The position numbers and the translations under genes were made by a program. This document shows, piece by piece, positions 47,188 through 58,230 of a stretch of DNA of 64,000 nucleotides (position 1 is its first letter; each line of letters begins with the position of its first letter). Below the pieces are notes generated by a model. The model was not told the origin of the DNA. It saw only the letters and a program-made list of their open reading frames with translations, and made no database searches. Origin of the DNA: Hypomyces perniciosus (taxonomy: Eukaryota > Ascomycota > Sordariomycetes > Hypocreales > Hypocreaceae). Location of the stretch: the NCBI GenBank assembly GCA_008477525.1, contig SPDT01000011.1, positions 62,001 to 126,000 on the forward strand. Direction: 5' to 3'.

Positions 47188-47606
47188 TATGCACCTACCT
47201 CACTTTCTCACCATACAGGAAACCTGAGCTGTAGCAGAGAACAAGGCCAAGCGGTTTTCTCAAATACTTGAACCTTCATTCGGCCGGACTAAGGACGATA
47301 GTAGACAGAGGGAGGCGGAAGGGGCAGAAAAAGGTAAGGCAAGAAGTGGATCAACTACCCCACAGATTATTAGTATGTATAAGATTCCCAGCGCTGGCCT
47401 TTGATCAAAAAAATCAAGTGAAAAGCAGCAAAAGCCATCTTCTCATTGGCCAAAAAAATTAAACGAGCCTATAATAACAGTGCTTTTTTTTTGGCTGATT
47501 TGATCAAACAGCAGCGCTGAACATTCCCAAATTGCGGGTGTAGAGGACCGGGACGGTATTCCCCTGTTTTGACTAATTGCTTCCTCTTGTCAAAATACAG
47601 TCTTTG
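47188..47606. other. divergent promoter region
   Basis: Lies between the minus-strand reductase and the plus-strand DUF3723 gene. Contains A- and T-rich runs but no supported ORF. Confidence 0.4.
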
Positions 47607-49459
47607 ATGCGTCCAGCAGACACAGGATGTTCTTCGGATGCCTCTATCTACTGGGCTATTCGCCAAGAAGATAGAAAAGGCAAATTACTCGGCGATCTGG
47701 CATTGGAATCTCACCAACACAACCTTTCCTCCGACCATGCGCGAAGATGCATACGAGCACTGTTAAGAAACGAGACGCTGAAGGTGGCATTTGACCCCGT
47801 GTTAAGCGTACCTGGTCTGCGGGACGGCATGAGGATCAGCACTCTCCACAAGCTCTGTAGCGCAAAATGCGATGAGGTGAATGGCCCACCCGCCCCTTTT
47901 AGCCCGTGTTCGGCGGTGTAACCAGACACTAGGAGGCAGCAGCATATCTTGCTCACATCATCGATATATGGTTCAAGATAGCTTTACAAAGCAAAGACGC
48001 TATGGCTAAGATAACTGCCGAGGACATCAAGGCTCTAGAGCTTCGCTGCCCGAAGTTCTGCCCTCGCGATGCGGCGGAGATCGAAAAGATAATCAATCAA
48101 GGTCGCATATTCAGAGCATTCAGCCAAGAGGAGCTTGTCGCAATGAAAGCCGAAATCCTTTCCGTAGATTGCGTGATCCCTTCTTTGTACACGTTCTTCC
48201 ACGACGTGCACCTCCTCGAGACTTGCGCCGCGAGCATGAAGCATATTATCACACCTGGCAACAAAACCATTCGCACGGCACTCAGAGACTGTTTCAGGCC
48301 GATGGGGCAACGAGCAGAGCCGGAAATGGAACACGATGTAGCCCTCCATTTCGAAAATGCCATGGAGTCGTTGTGGATTTTCGTCTTGCAAAACTTTCAA
48401 CGAATGCCACGACCATCTGGGAGAACATACAGGAAACTTCTCGCTACGTATTTGGTAGAGAAACCACACGAAGAAACACTCTTGCAATTCGCCAATTTCG
48501 CCCAGAAGTTAGGCTTCCAGACTCCTGAAATCGAATATCTAACGCAGGCGACAGTCGCTCACAACAACGAACATCGTACTGACCCCCCGTCTCCGACCAG
48601 CAGTCAGCAGCTGCCGACAGGACTGCTTCAAAGCACTGCTCTAGTGGACTTCTTAGTTGCGAGGAGCTCTACCGGGTCTGCCGAGAAGTCTGCCGAGGAG
48701 TATGTCAAGGCCTTGCGGCGACGATGTGGCCGCCCAAAACATGAGTCATATCAACGGGACCGGGCATTCCTCACCAAAGAGATTCTACACTTTGATTTCA
48801 GTCTATTCAATATCCAGGGTCCAGATATTGCGCCATTTTTTGTCCTGAGGTCCCAGTACCTTGCCTTCTTCGCGAGCTCTGGAGTGCTATCCGATTACTT
48901 ATCGGCATATGAATCATCAGATACTGATGCTGAGGTTGCTGAGGTTGCTGAGGCTGCTGAGGCTGTTGAGGCTGTTGAGGCTACTGAGGCCGCTGAGGCC
49001 GCAAGACCGCTGAACCTTGGAGAAAGCATAATGAGATCAAGGAACTACTCTGAAGAAGCTGTTTCTGTATTATCTCTTACTACGGAAGATGATGAGGTCG
49101 TAGTCCACGAATTGGCAGTAGAGAATCTAGTGGATACTACGCCCATATCGGAAGACCAAGCACAAACAGTAGTGCCCCATTCTATTTACATCATGTTCAA
49201 GGTGTTTCGAGAAGGCCGTTTTGAGGAATTCAAGCAAGCCGATGCGAGCAATACAACCACTGTGGCGGAGACGGCACGGGGATTAATGAGAGACCATAAG
49301 ATGAAATTGTTCTCTACTGACCTGCGGCCTCTTATGCCAGAGGAGTGTTTGGACTCGGCAACGGTGTCTGGTGTAAATACAATTTTTCTCCTACCCGAAA
49401 ACGAAGTTAAGATCTCGGATAAGTTGCGGAAAGCAATTTCTCAACTGTGTCAGAGATAG
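47607..49459 (+). CDS. DUF3723 family protein
   Basis: Two exons, 47607-47876 and 47933-49459, flank a 56-nt intron (GTGAAT...ACTAG), giving about 598 residues. The joined frame reads AFDPVLSVPGLRDGMRISTLHK, CDE, then YLAHIIDIWFKIAL, DIKALELRCPKFCPRDAAEIEK and CVIPSLYTFFHDVHLLETCA, all typical of DUF3723. The C-terminal 90 residues (IYIMFKVFREGR, LRPLMPEECLDSA, NTIFLLPENEV) form the family's conserved, possibly ubiquitin-like, end. A 9-bp repeat (GAG-GYT-GYT type, eight copies, 48932-49003) inserts a Glu-Ala/Val tract. ATG 47607 is chosen, though the frame is open from 47577. The role is unknown. The family is strongly expanded in Eurotiomycetes. The coding sequence is intact. Confidence 0.85.
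48932..49003 (+). repeat. 9-bp coding tandem repeat, 8 copies
   Basis: Eight successive nonamers of the form GAGGYTGYT/GAGGCNRCT encode a Glu-Val/Ala-Ala/Val/Thr run. The length is a multiple of three, so it can expand without frameshift. Confidence 0.85.
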
Positions 49460-50676
49460 CGATTTTACCAAAGGCCCTGCCGTGCTTGGGTGGTCTGAAC
49501 AATAAAATAATGGCTGTTTATAGTCGCAGGTCAAATTTCGAAGACAACTGCGTGTACCCACTTGCTTGGACTTGTATGCCTCCACTATTTTGTCCTGGTC
49601 TAAGTGCTTCTCTTATGCCTCCCGCTAGTCGATCCTCTTAGATAGAAGCGTTCACTGCGGACGTCCCGCCACTCTACCAGATCTAAGCATCTAGCAATCT
49701 CGTCCGGTCTCTTTAGCAGTGTCCTCCACGAGAGCTACACAATGGCTAGCCCTCTCCAGGCAACGCAATGTAGGTCCAAGCCGTTTTAAAAACAGTATGG
49801 CAAGAAACAAAGACATGTGGCCCACAATGTAGACGCTCGGCTATTCACCCCTAGTCCCTAGAATCGACCGGACATCCAGCAACTGGGAAACTGAGACGAT
49901 ACAGTGGCTTATGAATGAGGTAGCCTCCAAATGGTCTGACTTATGCTGAGATTGGAAACCAGGGAATTTCATCGACGACTACTCGCTGTCCCATGCCTAT
50001 CATCGTGAATCGTGCCATTACAAGCAATTGTGCGGTAAACTATCGCCTTTGGTCCTCAATCCCAGCTTTTTAACCCAGAGAGTCCAACAAAGGGTCTAAC
50101 ATCGGATTACGGTTCACAGGGCGGCCCTAATGATACAACACAAGGTGGTTACAACAGTACGATGGGTCCAATACTTACACTGCGGGTTATAAAACTGCCT
50201 AATAATATGTACTTCACTATCCATAACTTTTACGGAGCACTTTATGCCATCCCCTTTGTCATTGAATCATATGGGTGTGCTCTCTTCAACCCGTTTATTT
50301 TGAGTTTACCTTGTAGTCTAATTCTGCCACTTACCGTCTATCCGTTTCCAATGACCGACAGCGTCTAAAAGTAGGTAATAAAAATTTCACCTCACCTTTG
50401 GCTTGGCGCGCCGCTGATAACTAAATTGGCCAGTTAAGACGAAGTATCCATCCTGTCCACATTGTCAAAATTGGATCTGGCGCTTAGGGTCCAACTTTGC
50501 GGTTATTGAAGGCAGAAAAGGCAACTTCTAGACTAAGAGAATAAATTGCGGGTATAATGGTCATAAGAGCTAAATTTAAAAGAAATGAATGAAAAGAATG
50601 AAAAGGAGTTTATATGTATATACATACATATGTACATATTAACTCAAACATTTTTGCTAGTTCTGAGCATAATACT
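49460..50676. other. intergenic stretch
   Basis: No supported ORF. It ends in AT-rich sequence with a TATGTATATACATACATA run near 50611-50635. Confidence 0.45.
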
Positions 50677-50815
50677 TCAATGGAACAGAGACTAACTGAT
50701 AGGTGCTCCTGTCTCAGTAGTTAAAGTGCCTAATATTTGAGCTCTAGCTAGGGCCCAAATGCCACTCTAGCTACTGAGAACAAGAGCAACTGTCAGTTAG
50801 TCTCCGTTTCATTGA
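50677..50815. repeat. 139-bp foldback (palindromic) element in a promoter
   Basis: The left arm (TCAATGGAACAGAGACTAAC...) and the right arm, read on the opposite strand (TCAATGAAACGGAGACTAAC...), pair over about 65 bp with few mismatches. They share TCAGTAG and AGTG words and meet at GAGCTCTAGCTAGGGCCC. The structure would form a near-complete hairpin. It ends only 6 bp before the ATG of the Zn2Cys6 gene. Confidence 0.85.
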
Positions 50816-50821
50816 GCCATC

Positions 50822-52031
50822 ATGCCTACCACAACTCGTCGTGGTGCTCGCCGCAGGTTAGTTGCTTCTTTCCTTCAACACAAAATGTCTATGTAACATT
50901 TGCTGACCAAATTATCACAGCCATGTCAAGTCACGCACCGGCTGTGGTACCTGGTATATCAAGTTCAAATCACTCCGCACCTTCTCCAACTTAATCTGTG
51001 TCACAGTAAGCGTCGACACTTGCGATGCGATGAGGCCTTTCCTCAGTGGTCAGTACCTAGTTTTTTAGGCGCAGGCGGAAGTGGACTGATAACCTATTTT
51101 GCCAACCCTTAGCGGTAAATGCACTACGCATAACGTCCGCTGTCCATATAATGACAGTAAGCTCTCGGATACACATCGAACAAATGCAGATGAACCCGAC
51201 CTCCTGTGGACGCCCAAGATCAGAGCAGCCATTAATAGATGGCAGAGAACTGGGGTCTTCCCCTTCCCGTTTCTGGAGGCTCATGTGCCTCCTATGTCAC
51301 GTTTATATTCAGTCGAGGAGTTACGGCTCATCTATCACATTGCAACCTTATATCACAGGCTTGTCCACACAGGTCAATTTGCCTTATGGGTCAGCAACAT
51401 TCCCACGTAAGTTTTATTTATACCGGGTTCCTTATTTAACGTTACTACTAACTCCATGTACTAGCCTTCTTACTATCGGTGCTACAACGCCATACGTCAT
51501 GCATGCGCTGCTTGCTCTCTCCGCTACGCACATCGGCCTCTACAACAACTGTCCCCGGGTCGGTGGAATGGCCCTCAAGCACAGCAGCGCCGCCATAAGT
51601 GGCTTATGTGATGCAATCAGCTCCTTCTCTCGCGACACTTCCGATGCTATCCTGGCGGCAGCTCTTGTACTCTCCTGGCAGGCGACAGATAGGTGAGCTC
51701 TAGATACCGGCGACTGCCAACAAGCGCTAGCTTATAACGTCCATAGTTCAATCAGGGAGTCGCATGTACGAGGTGCTTGTACGGTAGGAAACACCCTGAA
51801 ATAAAGCTACCCGGTGTGGCGGAATGTAGCTAAAGCATGCAGGCTCAGATCATTGAGATTATGTACAGATGGCGGAACCAATCACGCTTCTGTGCTTTCC
51901 TTCCGCACGACAACACGAAACCAGATATATCCTTCCCTCTCCTTAATCACCCTCACTTGGAGCCGCTGAGAGTAGAAGAATCATTGCTGGAATGGGATTG
52001 TGTAAATGAGGCTTGCGATTGTTGGATCTAA
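50822..52031 (+). CDS. Zn(II)2Cys6 fungal transcription factor
   Basis: Seven short exons were assembled: 50822-50856, 50921-50953, 51007-51048, 51113-51406, 51465-51692, 51747-51783 and 51843-52031, giving 285 residues. All introns have GT...AG ends and are 53-67 nt. The first four exons build a perfect binuclear zinc cluster, CGTCKRRHLRC then DEAFPQCGKC then TTHNVRC, with spacing C-x2-C-x6-C-x6-C-x2-C-x6-C, preceded by basic residues. The fifth exon holds a fungal-specific TF segment (PYVMHALLALSATHIGLY, LAAALVLSWQATD). The protein is shorter than usual (often above 350), and the last two exons diverge from the family, so the C-terminus may be decayed. It binds DNA in the nucleus, probably at CGG-type half sites; its target is unknown. 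Confidence 0.85.
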
Positions 52032-52321
52032 GATACGATGATATGAGCCACGAAACCTGTTAAACTGACGCAATCATCCATTTCATATTAAATACGTACG
52101 TACCAAAATGACAAGGACCGAAACGAAAGGGGCGATTGGCACCTATGTGAAAAAGCGCAGGCCTACGCAGTGATATTCATTTCCCTTCCATAACTGCCTG
52201 TCATCAGCATTAACGGCTCCTGAGACAGCTATCTCTCCACCACCAATACCCGACACAAAAAATCCCTGAGTCGGCCGATTTCATCTTGGTATAAATCCCT
52301 CAGCTGTGCAAGATGCTCAAG

Positions 52322-52813
52322 TTACTGCAGTACCTGTTGCAGCTTTTCTTTATTTTCGGCAATCTCGACCAGTACCGCTCGCCTATTGCGATAGCGTGTC
52401 GACACCCTAGCACCACGCCGTCGTTTCTGGTCCATTTCCTTCGATGCCTTTGAACGGTCTATCGGAACCTGAATTGGTGCCTCATTTCCTGGCAGAAGCA
52501 TATAGAGATATTTCATTCCTTTCAATGCCTGTAGTTGACTGTAAAGGTCACCCAGCTGGGAGTCCGGTCTCGTTAGAGTAACTGTTTGATCGCGATTTTC
52601 GGATACCGTTCCCAGAGGTTGGTGAATCCCAATAGGTCCAGTTCGTCCTGCCTGATAGTGGTCGTAGTAAGGGCAGAAATTTTGAATAGGCTGAACATGG
52701 GAGGATCGGCTGGACAGTGCAGGTTCGCCGACACTTGCAATTAGTTGCCCATATGCTGTGTGGTCTGGTGCTGTCCACTGTGGCGCGGGATTGAGCAGAG
52801 AATTGATCTTCAT
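52322..52813 (-). CDS. bZIP-like transcription factor truncated in its zipper
   Basis: The 163-residue ORF begins MKINSLLNPAP, an N-terminus frequent in fungal regulators. It carries a basic region at the C-terminal end: DQKRRRGARVSTRYRNRRAV, then a coil start LVEIAENKEKLQQVLQ. A TAA at 52324-52322 stops it. In the same frame the sequence continues as LEHLAQLRDLYQDEIGRLRDFL to a TAG at 52231-52229, with leucines in heptad order. This looks like the missing leucine zipper, so the TAA is probably a nonsense mutation (CAA to TAA). A 30-nt GT...AG alternative is too short for a fungal intron. Without the zipper, dimerisation should fail. Confidence 0.7.
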   Translation of the reverse strand: MKINSLLNPAPQWTAPDHTAYGQLIASVGEPALSSRSSHVQPIQNFCPYYDHYQAGRTGPIGIHQPLGTVSENRDQTVTLTRPDSQLGDLYSQLQALKGMKYLYMLLPGNEAPIQVPIDRSKASKEMDQKRRRGARVSTRYRNRRAVLVEIAENKEKLQQVLQ

Positions 52814-53449
52814 GTTGAGAGTGCCTTTCCTATACTTGCACTTATGAAGTGTGCTTTAACCGCAAGGAGACGGAGCAGAATCTGGCTCTTGAGCAAGAGT
52901 TGGACTTAGCCGGGTTGTGAATAGGGAAAATGGAAAGTGGCAGGAAGAAACGGAATGAAAGGCAAAGGCCAACGTACGTCAAAAAGCTCTAAAGGGCAGG
53001 TATAAACTGGAAACGGCTGCTCATCCTGGCCTCATTTCTCCGTCGCCAGCTAGCTTCCAGACATGGGAGAGCAATAGAGCCCTTTATATAGATACAGACC
53101 GGAAGATGATTAGACAAGTTCTCGCCGAGCCGGCAATGGCCCCGCTAGGGAGCACCTTTACTCCATCAGTAACCAAGGTGTTTAGTGGTAGCTTGACTGT
53201 TAAGATTACCACCCTGATGATCGGGTTGAATTACTAATAGCTCATCGTCCGAGTTTAGGAGGGCAACGCCACACCCAACGCGCGGAGCTACCTGAACAGT
53301 AATCTGCAACGTAACGAGAATATCTAGGTCATTAGTGGCATTCGGTCGTGACAGCCTGATTGGGATGGCCATGCCTATATGACTTGTCTATTCTCTGTAA
53401 TTAAAACAAAACGACATCTCCGCCGCGGACAATAAATTAGACTGGCATT
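52814..53449. other. promoter region between divergent ORFs
   Basis: No supported ORF. A TATATAGATA word lies near 53083-53092. Confidence 0.4.
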
Positions 53450-53812
53450 ATGGAGATGCCACGGATCCGACTACCCGACAATGTCCGACTCATTACGAAA
53501 GGTCAACGTCGAATCTTTGTTACAGCAAAAGCTGATGAGATAATCCAATGTGCCAATGACGACCGGGCAAAGAAACTCGAAGCTCGAATGGCCGGGAAGA
53601 AAAGCCAACAAACCAGTACAAGATTCGCAGTGAGCGTTGAGAAAGCCGAAGCCACAATCCGGTTAGCATCCTCATTCTTAGCTGCCCTTGCCAGCCAGGA
53701 GAACGCAGTTTTACTTGGGGTGCAAGAGAGAAATAGGAACGTACATAGAGCTCAAGAGAGCCTGCAGAAGTGTAAAAAGGAAACAATAGAAGTATTGAGT
53801 ACCTTTCTATAG
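53450..53812 (+). CDS. small helical ORF, unrecognised
   Basis: A 120-codon frame. The protein is Lys/Arg/Glu-rich and mostly alpha-helical (AKADEIIQCANDDRAKKLEA, then a second helix SVEKAEATIRLASSFLAALA). No domain is recognised and no splice partner was found. It may be a genuine small gene. Confidence 0.35.
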   Translation: MEMPRIRLPDNVRLITKGQRRIFVTAKADEIIQCANDDRAKKLEARMAGKKSQQTSTRFAVSVEKAEATIRLASSFLAALASQENAVLLGVQERNRNVHRAQESLQKCKKETIEVLSTFL

Positions 53813-54469
53813 AGCTCAGTTAGGGGAAAATAACAGGCCAGAAAAAGGATAGTCGACATTGGTTATGGTCTTTTAGTTTTCTCAGGTTAAAGTTTTGACA
53901 ACAGTGACTCACTTTAGTTATGTTCATAAAATGTAGGGTTACCTACCGAAATCCGTTATACAAGATTTTATAATGCCTTTTTGCTGTTGAGCATCATGAT
54001 TACTCAAGTTATAGTGGTGCTGGTGTTTATGGTGAAGAAGAGAAGTTGTAGGTGATCTCATAAACTACAGAGTACCGCTAGAAGAAATGTTACTGTTACT
54101 ACTGGCTGGGTGGTTCTACTCTTTTTTCATTTGGGTCTTTCTCTTGCAGCTAAAGGGTAAAAGATGTTGGATAAGGTACAGCTACATTGCTGAGAGTGGT
54201 TTCCTAGGCTGCGGCGGCCAGGAAACAGTCCAAAGACACGACTCAGAGCCAACTCTTCAGGTGGTCAAACCAGCGTCACAGCATTTAGGCGAAGACTTTC
54301 CCAATTAGCATGTGGATAGTTCCACAGGGCACGAAGATATCTGTGAAATTAGGAGAGCGCTATTTCTTGCCTAACTACCTATCTGTGAGCAACGCCTTTG
54401 GCGAGCTGTACACACATAATTGATTGGTCCGCCTGGTAGGCCCTATGAGTATTGTCCCCCACCCAGTGT
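53813..54469. other. intergenic stretch
   Basis: A 73-codon ORF (54087-54308) begins with a hydrophobic segment but has no further support. Confidence 0.35.
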
Positions 54470-54559
54470 GGAAAGGCGGTTTTCTGTATATAACATTATT
54501 CAAACTACTACTATGAAATACAGCAGGCCTACACTTTTGCTATAGCAGTTAATCTGACA
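54470..54559 (+). repeat. LTR-like repeat, copy C
   Basis: The right end (ATCTGACA) and core (GTATATAACATTATT, ACTACTACTAT, CAGGCCTACACTTTTGC) match copies A and B in inverted orientation relative to their plus-strand reading. The left end is degenerate, and no target duplication was found. Confidence 0.6.
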
Positions 54560-54997
54560 AGAGAACGATACATATATATAGATATATAGATATTTATATA
54601 TATAAAAAAAAACACATCATTCTTGATATGTCAAAGCCGCTATGAAAGGTAGTCATTAAATGTGTGCTTTACGCCCCTTGGTTCTCCTGACGCCCTAGCC
54701 GCCGCTGCAGTATTTGTTCCCAACTATGCAAGCAGAGGTTGCTTTGTCCATGTTGCTTACCCTAGACCCTCGCATCGTGTCGGTGGCTACTCTTATTCAC
54801 CGGCCGGCATCTATCCTCAATTACATTTATAACCTAGCAAATATGGCCTGCTTGGCCGATCCATTTTCGCACATTTTTCAAGGTTCTCGGTAGTTAGAGC
54901 TAGGCAAGGTGCATATTTTCTTCTCTAGAGCGTGATGTGGGATAAGGAATGGATAACAGTGGTTAATGTCGCGTGCTGGCACAGCCAAATTTCCAAA
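54560..54997. other. AT-rich stretch
   Basis: A TATATA/GATATA simple repeat and an A9 run lie at 54573-54611. No ORF is supported. Confidence 0.4.
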
Positions 54998-57900
54998 TCA
55001 CTGCAACCTTTGACGCTTCAGCGGCTGCTTCATTGTATCATCTACGCGCGTCCGCTTCCGGTGGTCACTTGTGCCAAAGTATGCATCAAGTTTTTGCTGT
55101 CTAATTAGCCGTTCAAGAGTAAAAGGCGAACCACTAATGTGGCAGATAGATGACGGGCCTTCTTGTAGACTGATTTCAAGCTGGTGTTGTCGGCTCGGTA
55201 AATGAAATGCTACCCTTTGACGAAAGTTCCCGACATCATTTATCATCACATGAGGAGACACTTGAAAATTATCAGGCAGTGTTCGCCCTTGGCATCTGAA
55301 AGAAGCACAGGCATGATGTAGCTGACGCATGAACGCATCGAATTCTGCTGTTCCCGCTCGCAGGCGACATAGAATGTAGCCTACGCCTTCGTAATTGCCA
55401 GATACGAGCTGGGGTGGATGAGCCGGGTCTAACTCGAAAAGGAACAGCTCGGCCCGAATGCATTTCGCGAGCTTTTCCATGGCGACTGATCCAAGTGCGG
55501 CCTCTCGCGCGATTCTACTGATTTCGCCCATACCCTCTACGTCGTCCAAGGCAGGTTGCTTGGCCTTGAACTCGATGTCGAACCGGAAAAACTCCCCGCG
55601 GCCGCCCAATTTTTGGTGGGCCATCAACTGTTTCCAAGCATCACTAGAGTCGCCCTGTTTCCAAAAAGCACGGGACAGTCGGGCCGGAAATGAGTCTTTC
55701 CACAAAGCGCGCCTCGGTGCATCGCTATCATGACTTGGCGAAGTTGCGCCTGTCCCCAGCGACACCACAATGCTTGGTTCCGTCGCGGCTGGAAAGATGG
55801 CCGCTGCTTCTTTGAGTGCAATTGAGGCAGGATTGTTGAATGTCAGACCGCCGTCTTGGAAGGTCCCCACACCTTCAATGCGATGCGGAGTAAAGTAGCT
55901 TTTGCCAACCCCGCTTAACATCAGGATGCCTAACGGACGAGCTTATAATCGACTTACTATGGCGCCGCAGTACAACAGCGAAGACTGCTTTGACTCAGCA
56001 CGCTGCTATATGCCTGAGGATGAGGGGGGGTTATCTGAAGCTTAACATACATTTCCCAGAGAGGTACATTGTGGATTCCAGTGCTGGAGTCGAGAACGCT
56101 ATAGTCTGGACGTGGTCAGGCTTGTGTTCATCGTCCTGTATGCGGTTATGCTTACTGCTATTGTCACGGCGCTCCCCGGCTCCGTTGTAGTTAGTCACGA
56201 CGAAGGTGCTTGTGTCGTCTGTGCTAGTGAGCGTCACGCCGAGCAATGTGCCCATCTCACTTGCTTCCTTGGAGTCTACGATGGCGCGGTCCCGACCGTA
56301 AACGTCTTGCTGTATCATCTCTAGCCTTTCGGCCGAATACTTACTGTCTACCAACAACGAGATTACGAACTGAACGGCTGGCGATATGATGGGGAGATGC
56401 CCGAACAAACGTATGAAGAGTCGAAACAGCTGGCGCTTCTCGAACGCTAACTTTGATGATAACTCAAAATACTCGATACATTTCTCGATGGGCCAGCCAT
56501 TAATGTAAAGCGCACAAGCAGTCATGGCACCTGTCATGGTGGTCAGCTTGCGTTCGTCAGAGAACACAGGATCGGATATCTCGAGTCACCAGAGCTTGTC
56601 CCGTATACGATATCAAAATTTCGCTGCACCGGATACGGCAGTGCAACGGCGTATTGCAAGACCTGGAGAAATTCCAAGGGGGCTCGCCCTCGAGTTCCCC
56701 CGCCGTCAATGCTCAGCACGCGAGCTGTTGCGGTGTCTGGTTTGACACGGATACGTAGGTCGCCTGCGTTGACCCCACAGAGGATGCATTTATCGACGCA
56801 GAACAGCCAAGTATCTTCTGGACTCGGACAGTGGAAGATCCTGACGCATATCTGGCATATCCAATGCCCGCATGGGAGGCGGTATTGGGGCCTGCGCCGC
56901 AGACAGCTGAGGCATGACTCTTCTGATAGCGGGAAGGTGCTATGCCTGCATAGATGGGCCAGGTTCTGTAGATGTAAATCCTTTGACGATTGAAGTTCTT
57001 TATATCGATGGAATTGCTTGGTAACTTCGTCTTGGATTATGGGGATTAGGTCGAATGGGAGTCTCGGAAGATTAGACGCCTCTCGGTACGTCTCCAGGTC
57101 TTTGCTCACTTGCATGCATGCGTCGTGATAGAATGTGTGAAAAACGTCCTGGGGTTTGAAAGCTAACAGACAATTTAGCTTTAAGTACGCCCAAGAGGTT
57201 GCAAGTCATGATTGTCATGCTTACAGTGCATTCCGGGGGGGTACTGGTCTAAAATGAAACTGGAGGCTATGAGTGGGATTGCAAAACTTTTCAACAAAGC
57301 AGCATCATCAATTAGCTTTAGAAAGCCCACAAGGTGCGCCGAAAGGTCCGAGGCAGTGGGGATCTTCGCTCTCGAAATTTTGATGAAATCAAACGGCTCC
57401 CATGGCGACTTGACGGCGCTCTCCGGGGCGGCAAGGAGGAATTCCGCGGTATGGCGTGCCGAAAAGAGCAAGCCTGAGTCAAGTCGGTCTTGTTGGACGA
57501 GATCCAAGGACCTGAGAAGCTCTTTACGGAGAGGCTGGCACATCTTCGATTGCACTCTCTTTGATCTCAATCCACGAGTGTTATTGTAGATGGTTACGAC
57601 GCGGATGCGCCGAAAATGATCCCCAAGCGACACAGCGTTGATGGCACTCAGCATCGGCTTTTTCTGTCCCCTTGCTACGACAAGAACCAATGCGGGGCGA
57701 ATTGGCGACGTCGATGACTGGCCCTTGTCGGCCCATGCCGTCAGGCGGTGTATAGTGCTGTCGATGCCTCCAATGTCCGCAACAAATATACAGACGACAT
57801 CTGCGAATGGAGAAAGCAGCCTGTGATAGATGTGGTCGGACGCCTCTACCGCTTTTGCTATCGATTTTTGCTCCAAAAAAGGTTGATCAGCCGTCTCATG

Positions 57901-58230
57901 GCAATGTTGCAGCTTACAGGATCTAGGCAGTCTATTATGGGGGGGTATATCACCATCGCCGACGATGATCGGTCTTTTGGCTCGAAGGTGTGAAACTTGT
58001 AGATGGTATTCTCCATGGCATTTTCGGCCCGCCAGATGACTGTATTCTAGACCGAGAGTGGAGAAAACAAGAGACTTGGTCTGGCTGCCGATCAAAATGA
58101 TGACACCGACAGGTTCGTCTACATTTTGAATGTCTTTGAGAAGCTGGCGTGGCCGGTCCGATGTTTCAAGAATGATTTGGTGATTTTTCTTCCACAGCCT
58201 TAGCCACCCAGTATGGCTGCAATTGCTCAT
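54998..58230 (-). CDS. RING finger-patatin phospholipase fusion protein
   Basis: Five exons, 58230-57225, 57162-56590, 56530-56112, 56013-55958 and 55913-54998, give about 989 residues. Introns 1, 2 and 4 (62, 59, 44 nt) are convincing. Intron 3 (56111-56014) uses a weak GTCCAG donor. Residues 1-335 form a domain with IILIGSQTKS and VVCIFVADIGGIDS strands, reminiscent of a degenerate NTPase, as found in related fungal patatins. A RING finger spans about 419-464 (CLSC, CGHWICQIC, CILC). The patatin domain has the oxyanion DGGGTRG (about 488), the nucleophile GTSSG (Ser about 525, split by intron 2) and the catalytic-aspartate motif FQDGGLTFNNP. All dyad residues are kept. Predicted activities are lipid acyl hydrolysis coupled to E3 ubiquitin ligation or protein binding. 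The nonconserved C-terminus ends in a KRTR...KRQRLQ basic tail. Confidence 0.85.

Noticed and set aside
52292..52324. A short GT...AG intron bridging the bZIP stop codon
   Set aside because: About 30 nt is below the usual minimum for fungal introns, and the frame continues unshifted across the TAA.
14214..54559. A 40-kb giant transposon bounded by inverted copies B and C of the LTR-like repeat
   Set aside because: Copy A at 9192-9278 shows the module moves alone with its own 5-bp duplication, copy C has a degenerate end, and no captain-type tyrosine recombinase or transposase lies between.
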